Shown here: positions 17,497-26,554 of the stretch, one piece after another
How positions within the stretch are numbered: position 1 is the stretch's first letter
Layout of the letters: the number at the start of each line of letters is the position of its first letter
Source: Ensifer adhaerens
GTDB taxonomy: Bacteria > Pseudomonadota > Alphaproteobacteria > Rhizobiales > Rhizobiaceae
Assembly (NCBI RefSeq): GCF_028993555.1
Contig: NZ_CP118611.1
Span: 2,441,501 to 2,505,500, forward strand
Direction: 5' to 3'
Length of the DNA stretch: 64,000 nucleotides
Position numbers and translations under genes: made by a program
Notes under the pieces: model-generated
Databases searched by the model: none
What the model saw: the letters and a program-made list of their open reading frames with translations, nothing else
Told to the model about the DNA's origin: nothing

Positions 17497-20400
17497 CAGA
17501 AGCGCACGTCAAGCTTGGCGTCGACCGCATTCTGCGTCGTGCCGGAGCCGAACTGGCCGGTGTAGGTGACGCCGAGGCTCGCATTGCCGGTCAGCGCGAA
17601 GTCGATGCCGGCCTCGATGATCGCCGCATCCTCGGCAATCGGCGTGCCGGCAACCGAGAAGGCGCTGCCCGTGCCGAAGGCCACGGTGGAGAACGGCGTC
17701 GTATCGCCGAAGGCGTGCTGCCAGCCGAGCATGCCGCGCACCTTGGCATCTGTGGTACCGAGGCTGAGCGGAGCAGAAGCGCGCAGACCGAGCGTCGTGA
17801 AGGTCGTGTCGGTCGTGTTGCTCTTGCTCGACAGCGCGGCCGCCGCACCACGCTCGGTGAAGCCGTCGGTGTGCAGGCTGACATAGGCGAGGTTTGCGAA
17901 GGGCTCGAGTGCGACGCTCGGCAGGTCGATGCGATAGCCGACTTCACCGAAGGCCTGGAAGGTGCCGGCGTCATAATCGGCCTTCAGCTGGTCGGAGAAA
18001 CCAGGGAAGGCAACACTGCGCGAGGTGTTGATCGAATGCCAGGTGTAAGCGAGGCCCGACCTGAGCGCGACATCGCCCCAACGGCCACCGCCATAGACGC
18101 CGAGGTGATAGTTGTCGCTGTCACCATTGGAGGCACGGCTGTCGACGTCGAAGTTCGTCCGGCTGTAGCCGGCCATGATGCCGATCAGCGCGTTGTCCGA
18201 GACCGCCGCGTCGAAGCCGGTGACGAAGCCGCCCGTTGACTGATCGAGGCCGCCGGCGTTGCCGTTACCGTCGGTATTGGTCCAGGAGCCGAACACCTGG
18301 CCCCAGCCAACCATCGCCGGCGGCGCGGCGGGAACGGCGTTGACGGCAGCGACGGCACCCGTCGTGATCTTGTCCTCCGGGCCGTAGCCAAGAACCGGAA
18401 CGCTCGCAGCCCCTACATCGCCGAAAGCGTCGCGAATGCGATTGTTGGCAGCATTGCGCAGCAGGCTGCTGTCGTTGATCAGCGCCGTCTGCGCCGAAGC
18501 ATGGACTTCGCCGGACAGTTGGTCGAAGGCTCGGCGTGCGGCATCGCCGTCGAGGATCGTCAGCGCATTGTAGAGCCCGAGCGACGGGCCACTCTGGGCG
18601 AGCGTGTTGAGCGCGAGCGCCGTCTGACGCTGATTGCCGGTGGCAGCCTCGCCTTCAAACACGCCGGGTTCTGTGGGTTTCGGTTCGCTAGGTTTCGGTT
18701 CACCGGGCTTGGGCTCCTCGCCGGGTTTCGGTTCTTCGCCTGGCTTCGTACCGCCGTTCTTGACCTTGATCTTGAGGTCGACCTGCTTCTCCTTCTGGTC
18801 GAGCGAGACCTCAAGGAACGCCGATTTCGAGATAGCCTCGGCAAACTTTCCTTCGATGGCGCGGTCGGCGGTCAGGATCGTATAGGTCTGCCCGGTCTTG
18901 TAGCTCGTGTTCGGATCAAGGGCAGTGACCTGCACATTGGTGCCGCCGCCGATCTTGGCAATACCGGTGTTTTCGTTGGTGCCGATGCTCTTGACGACGA
19001 TCCGGTCGGAGCGGCCGTCACCGGCAACATCGGCTTCATAGATCGAACCGCCCGCCATATCCAGCCGACCCATGATCGTCAGAGTACCGGTCGAATTGTT
19101 GCCGGGCGAAATAATCGCATTCTTGTCGATATAGGTGTTACCGACCGTGCCGGAACCGCCGAGACGGCCGAAGGCCGTGCTGCTCCTCGATTCGCCCCAG
19201 ACGTTCACTTCACCGGTATAGAAGCGGTCCCCCTCAATCCGCCCTGTCGCGCCGTCGACGATCAGCGTGCCATTGGTCACTTCGAAATTGGTCTCGCTGT
19301 AGTAGAAAGGCGCTGTACGCGGGTCGTTGTCGATCGTGTCCAGGTTGCTCTTCAGGACAAGCTTGCCGCCGGAAACATTCACTTCGCCGTTGAACTTCGT
19401 CAGATCGCCGCTGACGATGGTCTCACCGGAGAAGCTGTTGATCGCACCCTCGCCGACGATCGTATTTGCGAACTCGTAACCGGTGTTGGTGTGGTTGAAA
19501 TTGACGTTGCCCTCGCGCGGGCCCATGTCGATCGTCGTTGACGGATCGATCGTGCCGGCCGCCTGCGCCTGCCGGGCCACCGGCTCAGCGATGTTGTTCA
19601 GATCGACCTTGCCGCCGATCGTCAGATTGCCCATGCCTGGGTTGTTGATGCCGCCGACGGCGGAAAGCACGATGCCGCCACCGGCCGAAAGCTTGGCCCC
19701 GTTGGCGACGGAAAGGTTGACCCTTCCTGCTTCGCCGATCGTCAGCTTGTCGGCGACCTTCAGCTCGCTGCCGACGCCGTCGACATGGACCTGAATGGTG
19801 TCGACGCTCTCATCCTCGCGCAAGACGGCGGTGTTGGTCGTAACCACGGCGCCGTTTTCGATCGTGAAGCTGTCGCCGACCGTGAGTTCGCCCGTGTTGA
19901 CCCAACGCGAATTATCACCGGTCACCAGGACCGTGCCGTTTTCGAAGTAGGCGGTCTTGGAGTTGATGAGGCCGCCGTTCTCGATCCTGACCGCAGCCGT
20001 GTTGAGCGTCAGCGCGCCATCGGCCACACCCAGATAGTCGGTGGTGAGCATGGAACCGGCACCGCGCACCACGAGCGTTCCGTCGCCTTCCTGAAGCGAG
20101 CCGACATAGGTTTCCTTGGCGGAGACCGTACCGCCGTTTTCGACGATCAGCGTGCCCTTGCCGCCATAGATGCCGTTTTCGAAACCGCCGATAAAGAGCG
20201 CGCGGTAGCTGTTCGGATTGGCGTCGACGATGTCCCAACTGGACCCCGGACCGGAAACGACGACCGTGCCGACGGAGCCTCTGCTGTCGGCGATGTAGCC
20301 GTTGGTGCTCTCGACCTTGGCGCCATTGTTGATCGTCAGCGTGGCGCCAGCGGGACCGCCGCGGATCACGAGATTGCCGTTGATCGTGTGGTCGCTGGAC

Positions 20401-20585
20401 CAGGTCTCGTCGTTTGGTACGACCAGTCCTGCCGCCTTTGCCGGCGACGGTACGAGCGGCATCGCCGCCAGCATCATCGAGACAAGACCGACGCGGCCAA
20501 GGGCTGTCGAACTCAGAAGGTTGATCCTCGAAACGTCCGCCTTCGCACAGGTATTCAATGTCTGCCCCTTTTCCTTTGCATTCAT
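17496..20585 (-). CDS. Type Va autotransporter adhesin-like protein
   Basis: A 1029-residue protein. The chosen ATG at 20585 has GGGAG about 10 bp ahead; an in-frame ATG upstream at about 20635 would add 17 residues. It has a long signal sequence ending near PAKA (about residue 52), a beta-helix passenger with repeated short units (GTLIVENGG, GTVLVTGDN, FTIENGAVV), a proline/glutamate-rich linker of GEEPKP units, and a C-terminal autotransporter beta-barrel of about 270 residues starting at WGQVFGSW and ending in KLDVRF with the terminal phenylalanine used for outer-membrane insertion. No protease motif is seen, so adhesion or aggregation is likely. It is divergent from a LytS/LytTR pair that may control it. 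Confidence 0.92.
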   Translation of the reverse strand: MNAKEKGQTLNTCAKADVSRINLLSSTALGRVGLVSMMLAAMPLVPSPAKAAGLVVPNDETWSSDHTINGNLVIRGGPAGATLTINNGAKVESTNGYIADSRGSVGTVVVSGPGSSWDIVDANPNSYRALFIGGFENGIYGGKGTLIVENGGTVSAKETYVGSLQEGDGTLVVRGAGSMLTTDYLGVADGALTLNTAAVRIENGGLINSKTAYFENGTVLVTGDNSRWVNTGELTVGDSFTIENGAVVTTNTAVLREDESVDTIQVHVDGVGSELKVADKLTIGEAGRVNLSVANGAKLSAGGGIVLSAVGGINNPGMGNLTIGGKVDLNNIAEPVARQAQAAGTIDPSTTIDMGPREGNVNFNHTNTGYEFANTIVGEGAINSFSGETIVSGDLTKFNGEVNVSGGKLVLKSNLDTIDNDPRTAPFYYSETNFEVTNGTLIVDGATGRIEGDRFYTGEVNVWGESRSSTAFGRLGGSGTVGNTYIDKNAIISPGNNSTGTLTIMGRLDMAGGSIYEADVAGDGRSDRIVVKSIGTNENTGIAKIGGGTNVQVTALDPNTSYKTGQTYTILTADRAIEGKFAEAISKSAFLEVSLDQKEKQVDLKIKVKNGGTKPGEEPKPGEEPKPGEPKPSEPKPTEPGVFEGEAATGNQRQTALALNTLAQSGPSLGLYNALTILDGDAARRAFDQLSGEVHASAQTALINDSSLLRNAANNRIRDAFGDVGAASVPVLGYGPEDKITTGAVAAVNAVPAAPPAMVGWGQVFGSWTNTDGNGNAGGLDQSTGGFVTGFDAAVSDNALIGIMAGYSRTNFDVDSRASNGDSDNYHLGVYGGGRWGDVALRSGLAYTWHSINTSRSVAFPGFSDQLKADYDAGTFQAFGEVGYRIDLPSVALEPFANLAYVSLHTDGFTERGAAAALSSKSNTTDTTFTTLGLRASAPLSLGTTDAKVRGMLGWQHAFGDTTPFSTVAFGTGSAFSVAGTPIAEDAAIIEAGIDFALTGNASLGVTYTGQFGSGTTQNAVDAKLDVRF

Positions 20586-20674
20586 GGGCGCACAACTCCC
20601 AGGCGAATGGTGACGCCGGGAAAGCGCGGTCATGGGCCGGCTATAGCAAGCCTGCGAAGGGGGAGAATTCGGCT

Positions 20675-20748
20675 TTCTGCAAACGGCAAATTGCAGCGCT
20701 GAAGGGCTGTAGCATTCTGCAAACGGCTTGATTTCGCCGACGAACGGC
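20675..20748. promoter_or_regulatory. Phased LytTR-type operator array
   Basis: The gap between the divergent autotransporter and LytS-like genes has TTCTGCAAACGGC at 20675-20687 and again at 20715-20727, GAAGGGC (one mismatch to GAACGGC) at 20701-20707 and GACGAACGGC at 20739-20748. The shared core AACGG recurs at 20682, 20702 (degenerate), 20722 and 20743, so steps are 20, 20 and 21 bp. On the minus strand the last site reads CCGTTCGTC, like known AlgR/LytTR sites, which are direct repeats about two turns apart. Confidence 0.7.
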
Positions 20749-20785
20749 AATCGACATCGGCGCGCGCTTGGACCATAAAAATGGC

Positions 20786-21880
20786 ATGAAACCAGAGGAT
20801 GAAGCCAAATCGATGGACGGAAGCGCCTACATCGCAAGCGTACGGCGCGCGACGCTCTGGCTCGGTTTCCTCTACTGGTTCGTAGAGTTCCTCATCAGCA
20901 GCATCCTATGGGGCATACTCGGGATCGATCCGATCATGTCGGCGCCGGGAAAGTTGCTGCTGATGATCTGCGGCATGACCTTTTCCTATGGCATCGCCGC
21001 GGCGATGTTTGGCGTGCGGCACCAGCACATCGCGGTCAAGATCGTCGTCGGCTTCGCCACCTCGCTCGTAGCCGCCTTTGCCAATACCGGCGTCGACTTT
21101 CTGCTTTACCTTCTCATCGTTCGCCCCGATCCGATCACGGTCGACTGGACCAGCATCGGCTATACGCTCGTCTACAGCATGGCGACGTTCGTCGGCTGGT
21201 CGTTCTTCTTCGTCGCGCTGCTCTACAGTTTCGAGCTGCGCGAGCGCGAAAGGCGCCTGGCGATCACGCGCGAGGAGGCGCTGGCGGCACAAATGCGGGC
21301 GCTGCGCTACCAGGTCAATCCGCACTTCCTGTTCAATACGCTGAACTCCATCACCGGGCTGATCGAGGAAGGGCAGACCGTCGCCGCGACGCGCATGGTC
21401 ATGTCGCTTTCCAACTTCCTGCGCACGACCCTGGAGCTCGATCCCTTGCACGACGTGCGGCTGGCGGATGAACTGGCCCTGCAAGCCGGCTACCTGCACA
21501 TCGAAGGCGAGCGGTACTCCGATCGGATGAAGCTCAGGATGGACATTGCCAGCGGCCTGGAAGAGGCACTGGTGCCGAGCCTGATCCTGCAGCCGCTGAT
21601 CGAGAACGCGGTCAAACACGGCGTTGGCCGCTCGCCCGAACAGGTCGAGATCGTCATCAGCGCCGCCAAGGTCGGCCAAGCGCTCGAGATTACCGTCGAG
21701 AACGATATCGCAGCCGAGGCTGGCAATGGGCGGCGCCAGGCCTCCGGCACCGGCATCGGCCTCAAGAACGTCGCGGATCGCGTCCAGGCGCGTTTTCCGG
21801 GAGTCGGTGCGTGCGTATCCGGGCTGGTCACGCCCAGACGTTTCAGAGCCGCAATTACAATGCCCCTGAGGCTTGCATGA
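20786..21880 (+). CDS. LytS-type sensor histidine kinase
   Basis: About 364 residues with four hydrophobic segments in the first 150 residues, then the His-kinase domain of the LytS/YehU class with QVNPHFLFNTLNSITGL (H180 from this start) and a C-terminal ATPase domain with LQPLIENAVKHG. The start is uncertain: the ATG at 20786 and another at 20813 are in frame, and neither has a good ribosome site. The stop overlaps the response regulator start by 4 bp (ATGA). It senses an unknown envelope signal in the inner membrane. Confidence 0.88.
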   Translation: MKPEDEAKSMDGSAYIASVRRATLWLGFLYWFVEFLISSILWGILGIDPIMSAPGKLLLMICGMTFSYGIAAAMFGVRHQHIAVKIVVGFATSLVAAFANTGVDFLLYLLIVRPDPITVDWTSIGYTLVYSMATFVGWSFFFVALLYSFELRERERRLAITREEALAAQMRALRYQVNPHFLFNTLNSITGLIEEGQTVAATRMVMSLSNFLRTTLELDPLHDVRLADELALQAGYLHIEGERYSDRMKLRMDIASGLEEALVPSLILQPLIENAVKHGVGRSPEQVEIVISAAKVGQALEITVENDIAAEAGNGRRQASGTGIGLKNVADRVQARFPGVGACVSGLVTPRRFRAAITMPLRLA

Positions 21881-22680
21881 ACGAAATCCAGACAGTCCCC
21901 CTTTCGATCCTCATCGTCGACGATGAGCCGCTCGCCAGGCGCCGTTTGCTGCGGCTTCTGGGCGCGATGCCAGGGGTCGAGCTCTTGGGAACCGCCGGCA
22001 ACGTCCAGCAGGCCTGCAGCCTCATCGCCGAAATGCAACCGGACGTGATCCTGCTCGATATCCAGATGCCGGGCGGCACCGGTTTCGACATCCTGGAGCA
22101 AGCGGGAAGCAACGCGCCCGCGGTGGTGTTCGTGACCGCGTTCGATCACTATGCGCTTCGCGCCTTCGAGGCTGCCGCCGTCGACTATGTCACCAAGCCG
22201 ATCGAGGCCAGCCGCCTGCGTACCGCGATCGAGCGGGCGCGCGTAGCGATTGCCGCGCGAACGAGCACCGAACGCGTGGTGGAACTCAACGAAACCGTGC
22301 AGGCGCTGCGACAGGCGCTGCGCAAACACGAAACCCAGTCGGCCGATCTCTGGATCAAATCCCGCGGCGAATTCGTTCGCATCGCGCTCGACCGGGTCGT
22401 GCGCTTCCAGGCGGAGCGCGACTATGTCCGCATCCACATCGAGGGCCGGTCCTATCTGCATCACGAGAGCCTGGCGTCGCTCGAACGTCGGCTCGATCCG
22501 GCAGAGTTTCTGCGGCTTCACCGCAGCTCGATCGTGCGCCGCGACTGTATTGTGGGGCTGAAACAGGCCCCCTTCGCCGCCCTCATCGCCCTTCTCTCCG
22601 ATGGCAGCGAAATTCGTATCGGGCGAACCTATGCGCGCCATATCCGGCCGACCACCGGCGAGCGCCCGCAAGCGGACTGA
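21877..22680 (+). CDS. LytTR-type response regulator
   Basis: A 267-residue protein: receiver domain 1-125 with acidic pocket DDE (15-17) and phospho-acceptor in DVILLDIQMPGG (D61), the lysine in YVTKP, then a LytTR DNA-binding domain from about 160 with WIKSRGEFVRIALDRVVRFQ and FLRLHRSSIVRRDCI. LytTR proteins bind tandem 9-10-bp repeats spaced about two helical turns, exactly what is seen 1.1 kb upstream between this operon and the autotransporter. It starts inside the kinase stop codon (ATGA overlap). Confidence 0.93.
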   Translation: MNEIQTVPLSILIVDDEPLARRRLLRLLGAMPGVELLGTAGNVQQACSLIAEMQPDVILLDIQMPGGTGFDILEQAGSNAPAVVFVTAFDHYALRAFEAAAVDYVTKPIEASRLRTAIERARVAIAARTSTERVVELNETVQALRQALRKHETQSADLWIKSRGEFVRIALDRVVRFQAERDYVRIHIEGRSYLHHESLASLERRLDPAEFLRLHRSSIVRRDCIVGLKQAPFAALIALLSDGSEIRIGRTYARHIRPTTGERPQAD

Positions 22681-22709
22681 GGGCGGAAACCGGGAGCGCT
22701 GACCAGCGA

Positions 22710-23603
22710 CTAGCGCAAGACCCCGCGCAGCCGCGGCACCGCAAAATCCACGAAGGCCCGAAGCTTCATCGGCACGAGACCCTGCGGCAGATACACCAGC
22801 TGGACCGGAAGCGGCGGGTGTTCGAACACCTCCAGCAACGGAACAAGTAGCCCTTCAGAAACCGGACGTGCCACCTGATAGGAAAGCACGCGCGTCAGGC
22901 CAAGGCCGGCGATGGCGGCATCGACGGCTGATTCCGCCGTGTTGACGATCAACCGCGACCGGATCGGGGTCGCCAGTTCGCGCCCACTGTCGAGGAAGCG
23001 CCAGACATGGGCGGCCGTGACGTTTTCGAAGGTGATGCAGTCGTGCCCGACGAGTTCATTCGGATGCCCGGGGGCGCCGTGCCGCGCGACATAGTCGGGG
23101 CTGGCATAGACTACGCGGCGGACTGAGCCGAGCTTGGTCGCCACGAGGTTGCTGTCGGGAAGGTTGCCGATCCGAAGCGCCACGTCGATGTGGTCGTCAA
23201 CGAGATTGGCAAACCGGTCGCCCAGCGCCAGCCGCATGTCGATCTGGGGATGGGCCTTCAGGAAGTCGACAACGACAGGCAGCACATGCAGGCGACCGAA
23301 GACGATGGGGGCAGAGATCGTCAGGTCGCCCTTCACGGCATTGTATTCGCCGGCGGCCACTCTTTCCGCCTCCTCGACGCGCGCCAGAATCTCCTTGGCG
23401 GCCTCGACATAGGAGCGGCCGGTTTCCGTCAAGAGGACCTTGCGGTTCGTCCGGGTGATGAGCTGGGCGCCAAGATGCGCTTCCAGTTCCGAAACCTTTC
23501 GACTGACGGTGGCAAGCGGAACCTTGAGCTGCCGCGAGGCGGCCGACAGGCTGCCGTTCTCGATGACGGCAAGCAGAACGCCCATGGCGTCGAGACGATC
23601 CAT
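22710..23603 (-). CDS. LysR family transcriptional regulator
   Basis: A 297-residue regulator. The ATG at 23603 is chosen because GGAAGGA precedes it; a TTG at 23615 would lie upstream of that site. Residues 1-60 are the LysR helix-turn-helix ([25 protein letters not shown]) and the rest is the effector-binding domain. Its style matches the subgroup that controls a neighbouring glutathione transferase or quinone reductase. It is divergent from a GST gene with 146 bp between starts, where a LysR-type motif is present. Confidence 0.92.
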   Translation of the reverse strand: MDRLDAMGVLLAVIENGSLSAASRQLKVPLATVSRKVSELEAHLGAQLITRTNRKVLLTETGRSYVEAAKEILARVEEAERVAAGEYNAVKGDLTISAPIVFGRLHVLPVVVDFLKAHPQIDMRLALGDRFANLVDDHIDVALRIGNLPDSNLVATKLGSVRRVVYASPDYVARHGAPGHPNELVGHDCITFENVTAAHVWRFLDSGRELATPIRSRLIVNTAESAVDAAIAGLGLTRVLSYQVARPVSEGLLVPLLEVFEHPPLPVQLVYLPQGLVPMKLRAFVDFAVPRLRGVLR

Positions 23604-23627
23604 CTTTCCTTCCAAAAAACGGGAATC

Positions 23628-23648
23628 AGACTATCATACCCGCAGTCT
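23628..23648. promoter_or_regulatory. LysR-type operator between lysR and GST
   Basis: AGACT (23628-23632) and AGTCT (23644-23648) are inverted with an 11-base spacer, the T-N11-A arrangement bound by LysR proteins. It lies 25 bp upstream of the regulator start and about 100 bp upstream of GST. Confidence 0.5.
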
Positions 23649-23749
23649 ACTGCCAAAAATTGGAAAGTCATAGATTGTTCTCGAAGACGGTTCATCCCGA
23701 ACTGTCGGAGGGCCGCGACGGCTCTCATGCTCTTCGAGGGACATCTCCC

Positions 23750-24361
23750 ATGAAACTCTATCGCCATCCGTTGTCCGGCCACTCGCACCGGGCGCAGCTC
23801 TTTCTGTCGCTGCTCGGCGTACCGCACGAACTGGTCGACGTCGACCTCAAGGCCCGAGCGCACAAGGAGCCGGAGTTCCTGAAGCTCAACCCGTTCGGCC
23901 AGGTTCCGGTGCTCGATGACGATGGCACCGTCATTGCCGACAGCAACGCCATCCTCGTCTATCTCGCCAAGAAGCTCGGCCGCATCGACTGGCTGCCGGA
24001 AGATCCGGCCTTGGCTGCCAAGGTGCAGAAGTGGCTTTCGGTCGCGGCCGGCGACATCGCCTTCGGCCCCGCGGCTGCCCGGCTCGTCACCGTCTTCGGC
24101 GCCAGTCTGCGGGCGGACGAGGCGATCGCCCGAGCGCATCGCGTTCTGGCGCAGGTCGATGCGGAACTGACCGGGCGCGACTTCCTGCTCGGCGCCCGGC
24201 CGACCATCGCCGACGTTTCCCTCTACAGCTACGTTTCCGCCGCGCCGGAGGGCAATGTCGACCTCTCCGACTACCCGCAAGTCCGCGCGTGGCTTGCCCG
24301 CATCGAGCGCCTGCCCGGCTTCGTCGGCTTTGAGAAGACGGCCGTTGGCCTCGCCGCCTGA
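23750..24361 (+). CDS. Glutathione S-transferase family protein
   Basis: A 203-residue protein starting at the ATG after GAGGGAC. The N-terminal thioredoxin fold (1-78) has [22 protein letters not shown] and the glutathione-binding [11 protein letters not shown] with cis-proline and ADSNAIL. The all-helical C-terminal domain has [17 protein letters not shown]. The catalytic residue is probably a serine in the LSGHSHR loop. It is followed at 58 bp by a flavoprotein-ferredoxin fusion and is likely induced by the divergent LysR protein. Confidence 0.93.
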   Translation: MKLYRHPLSGHSHRAQLFLSLLGVPHELVDVDLKARAHKEPEFLKLNPFGQVPVLDDDGTVIADSNAILVYLAKKLGRIDWLPEDPALAAKVQKWLSVAAGDIAFGPAAARLVTVFGASLRADEAIARAHRVLAQVDAELTGRDFLLGARPTIADVSLYSYVSAAPEGNVDLSDYPQVRAWLARIERLPGFVGFEKTAVGLAA

Positions 24362-24419
24362 CGAACCGGCCCGGGGCGGCCAAACTGCCCCGGGCCTCAC
24401 CCCAACGAGGTTTCAGATC

Positions 24420-26486
24420 ATGCCGGACAATGCACAACAGAAGCGGCCGGACTCCCCCTGGCACGAAGGCGAACTCGCCATCCAGCGCAGCCTCGGCGTC
24501 GTCGAGCGCATGGACGCGACCGGACGCAATTTCGTCCGTACCTTCATGCCCGAGCAGCACCAGCAGTTCTTCCCCATGCTGCCGTTCGCCGCCTTCGGCG
24601 CGGTCGATGCGAAGGGCGATATCTGGGCGACGATGCGCGCCGCGGCCCCCGGCTTCATGCAGGCGCCCGACGCCTGGAACCTCGACGTGCAGTTACCGCG
24701 CGAACCCGACGATCCGGCAGATGCCGGCATGGACGATGCCAATTCCATTGGCATGCTCGGCATCCAGCTCGAAACCCGGCGCCGGAACCGGCTGAATGGC
24801 GCGATCCGGCGCGACGGCGACGACGGCTTCACCATTCGGGTGCGCCAGAGCTTCGGCAACTGCCCGCAATATATCCAGCTCCGGCAGTTCTCCTTTTCCC
24901 GCGACCCATATGAACCGGCATCGCAACGGCCAGTCCGCTACACGGGCCTCGACGATCGTGCCCGGGCAATCATCGCCAATGCCGACACCTTCTTCGTCGC
25001 CTCCTATGTCGACCTCGACACCGGCGAGCGGCAGGTCGATGTCTCTCATCGCGGCGGCAAGGCCGGCTTCGTCGAGATCGGCGAAGATGGGGTGCTGACC
25101 ATCCCGGATTTCTCTGGCAACCTGTTCTTCAACACGCTCGGCAACTTCATGGTCAACCCAAGGGCCGGATTGCTGTTCGTCGACTTTGCAACTGGCGACA
25201 TGCTGCAGATGACCGGCAGCGCCGAGGTCATCCTGTCTTCGCCGGAAGTCGCGGCTTTTCAAGGCGCCGAACGCCTGTGGCGCTTCCGTCCGCAACAGGT
25301 CGTCTATCGTGCTGACGGCATGCCGCTTCGCTGGGCGTTCGAAGAGAATGGCTGGTCGCCCAGCCTGCTTTCCACCGGCGACTGGGATCAGGCGAAGGTC
25401 CGCCTGCAGGCGGCCTCGCTTGCCGAAGCGTGGCGGCCGTTTCGGATCGCCCGCATCGAAGATGAAAGCGCGACGATCCGCTCGCTTTACCTCGAACCGG
25501 ACGACAGTGTCGGCCTGATGGCCCATCGGGCCGGCCAGCACCTGCCGATCCGGTTGACGAGCGAAACTGACGGAAAACCGCTGGTCAGGAGCTATACGCT
25601 TTCTTCGGCACCGACCGACGGCTTCTACCGCATCAGCGTCAAGCTGGATGGGGCCGCCTCGCGTCGACTGCAAAGCATGAAGCCCGGCGACCGGATCGAG
25701 GCGCGCGCTCCGGCGGGCAGCTTCACCATCGACGGTACCGAGCGCCGCCCCGCCGTGCTGATCGGCGCAGGCGTCGGCATCACGCCAATGATAGCCATGC
25801 TCAAGCACATCGCTGCCGAAGGCCGCCGTAAGCGCCGCTTGCGTCCGACCTGGTTCTTCCACGCCGCCCGCACAGTGGACGAGCGCGCCTTTGACCACGA
25901 GGTCGCCGCTCTGGTCGAGGAAGGTCAGGGCACAATCCGCCTCATCCGCGCGCTCAGCCAGCCGGGTACAGCCCGTGAGGGGCAGGACTATGACATCGCC
26001 GGCCGCATCGACATCAGCCACCTCAAGGCCACCCTGCCCTTCGACGACTACGACTTCTATCTCTGCGGCCCGGCGGCTTTCACGCAGTCGCTCTATGATG
26101 GATTGCGCGCGCTCAATGTGGCCGACGCCCGCATTCATGCGGAAGCTTTCGGGCTCTCGTCGCTGACCCGGCGGCCGGATGGCGGTTCTGCGCCGATCAT
26201 GCCGCCGCCGGCCAGCGCTCCGGTTCACGTCGTCTTCGCGAAATCCGCCAAGGAGGCGCGCTGGCAACCGGGCGATGGCAATCTGCTCGATCTCGCCGAA
26301 GCGCGCGGCCTGACGCCGGAATACGGTTGCCGCAACGGCAGCTGCGGCTCCTGCAGAACGCCGGTGCTCGAGGGCAAGGTGACTTACCCGTCGCAGCCCT
26401 CCTTCCCGGTGGCAGAGGGCGAGGCACTGATCTGCTGCGCCGTACCGGCGGAAGGCGAGGAGCACAAACTGCATCTTTCGCTCTGA
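24420..26486 (+). CDS. Fused FMN-binding (PNPOx-like) / ferredoxin reductase / 2Fe-2S ferredoxin
   Basis: A 688-residue three-part redox protein. Residues 1 to about 300 form a pyridoxamine-phosphate-oxidase-like FMN domain (FFPMLPFAAFGAVDAKGDIW, then FFVASYVD and GNLFFNTLGNFMVNP). About 335-590 is a ferredoxin-NADP reductase module with SYTLSS for FAD and GAGVGITPMIAML for the nicotinamide. The C-terminus is a plant-type ferredoxin with cysteines in CRNGSCGSC (637, 642, 645) and a fourth near 677. Electrons could run NAD(P)H-FAD-FeS-FMN in one chain. Probably in one operon with the GST. The substrate is unknown. Confidence 0.9.
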   Translation: MPDNAQQKRPDSPWHEGELAIQRSLGVVERMDATGRNFVRTFMPEQHQQFFPMLPFAAFGAVDAKGDIWATMRAAAPGFMQAPDAWNLDVQLPREPDDPADAGMDDANSIGMLGIQLETRRRNRLNGAIRRDGDDGFTIRVRQSFGNCPQYIQLRQFSFSRDPYEPASQRPVRYTGLDDRARAIIANADTFFVASYVDLDTGERQVDVSHRGGKAGFVEIGEDGVLTIPDFSGNLFFNTLGNFMVNPRAGLLFVDFATGDMLQMTGSAEVILSSPEVAAFQGAERLWRFRPQQVVYRADGMPLRWAFEENGWSPSLLSTGDWDQAKVRLQAASLAEAWRPFRIARIEDESATIRSLYLEPDDSVGLMAHRAGQHLPIRLTSETDGKPLVRSYTLSSAPTDGFYRISVKLDGAASRRLQSMKPGDRIEARAPAGSFTIDGTERRPAVLIGAGVGITPMIAMLKHIAAEGRRKRRLRPTWFFHAARTVDERAFDHEVAALVEEGQGTIRLIRALSQPGTAREGQDYDIAGRIDISHLKATLPFDDYDFYLCGPAAFTQSLYDGLRALNVADARIHAEAFGLSSLTRRPDGGSAPIMPPPASAPVHVVFAKSAKEARWQPGDGNLLDLAEARGLTPEYGCRNGSCGSCRTPVLEGKVTYPSQPSFPVAEGEALICCAVPAEGEEHKLHLSL

Positions 26487-26554
26487 GCTCTGGTTCGGCT
26501 ATTGATGATGCACCACATCATCAGTCAGTCGACGTCGGCCGAGCGGGATACGCC

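Noticed and set aside
20674-20748. CRISPR array
   Set aside because: The repeats are short, only partly identical and 20 bp apart without spacers of standard size; they fit operator sites. No cas gene is present anywhere in the window.
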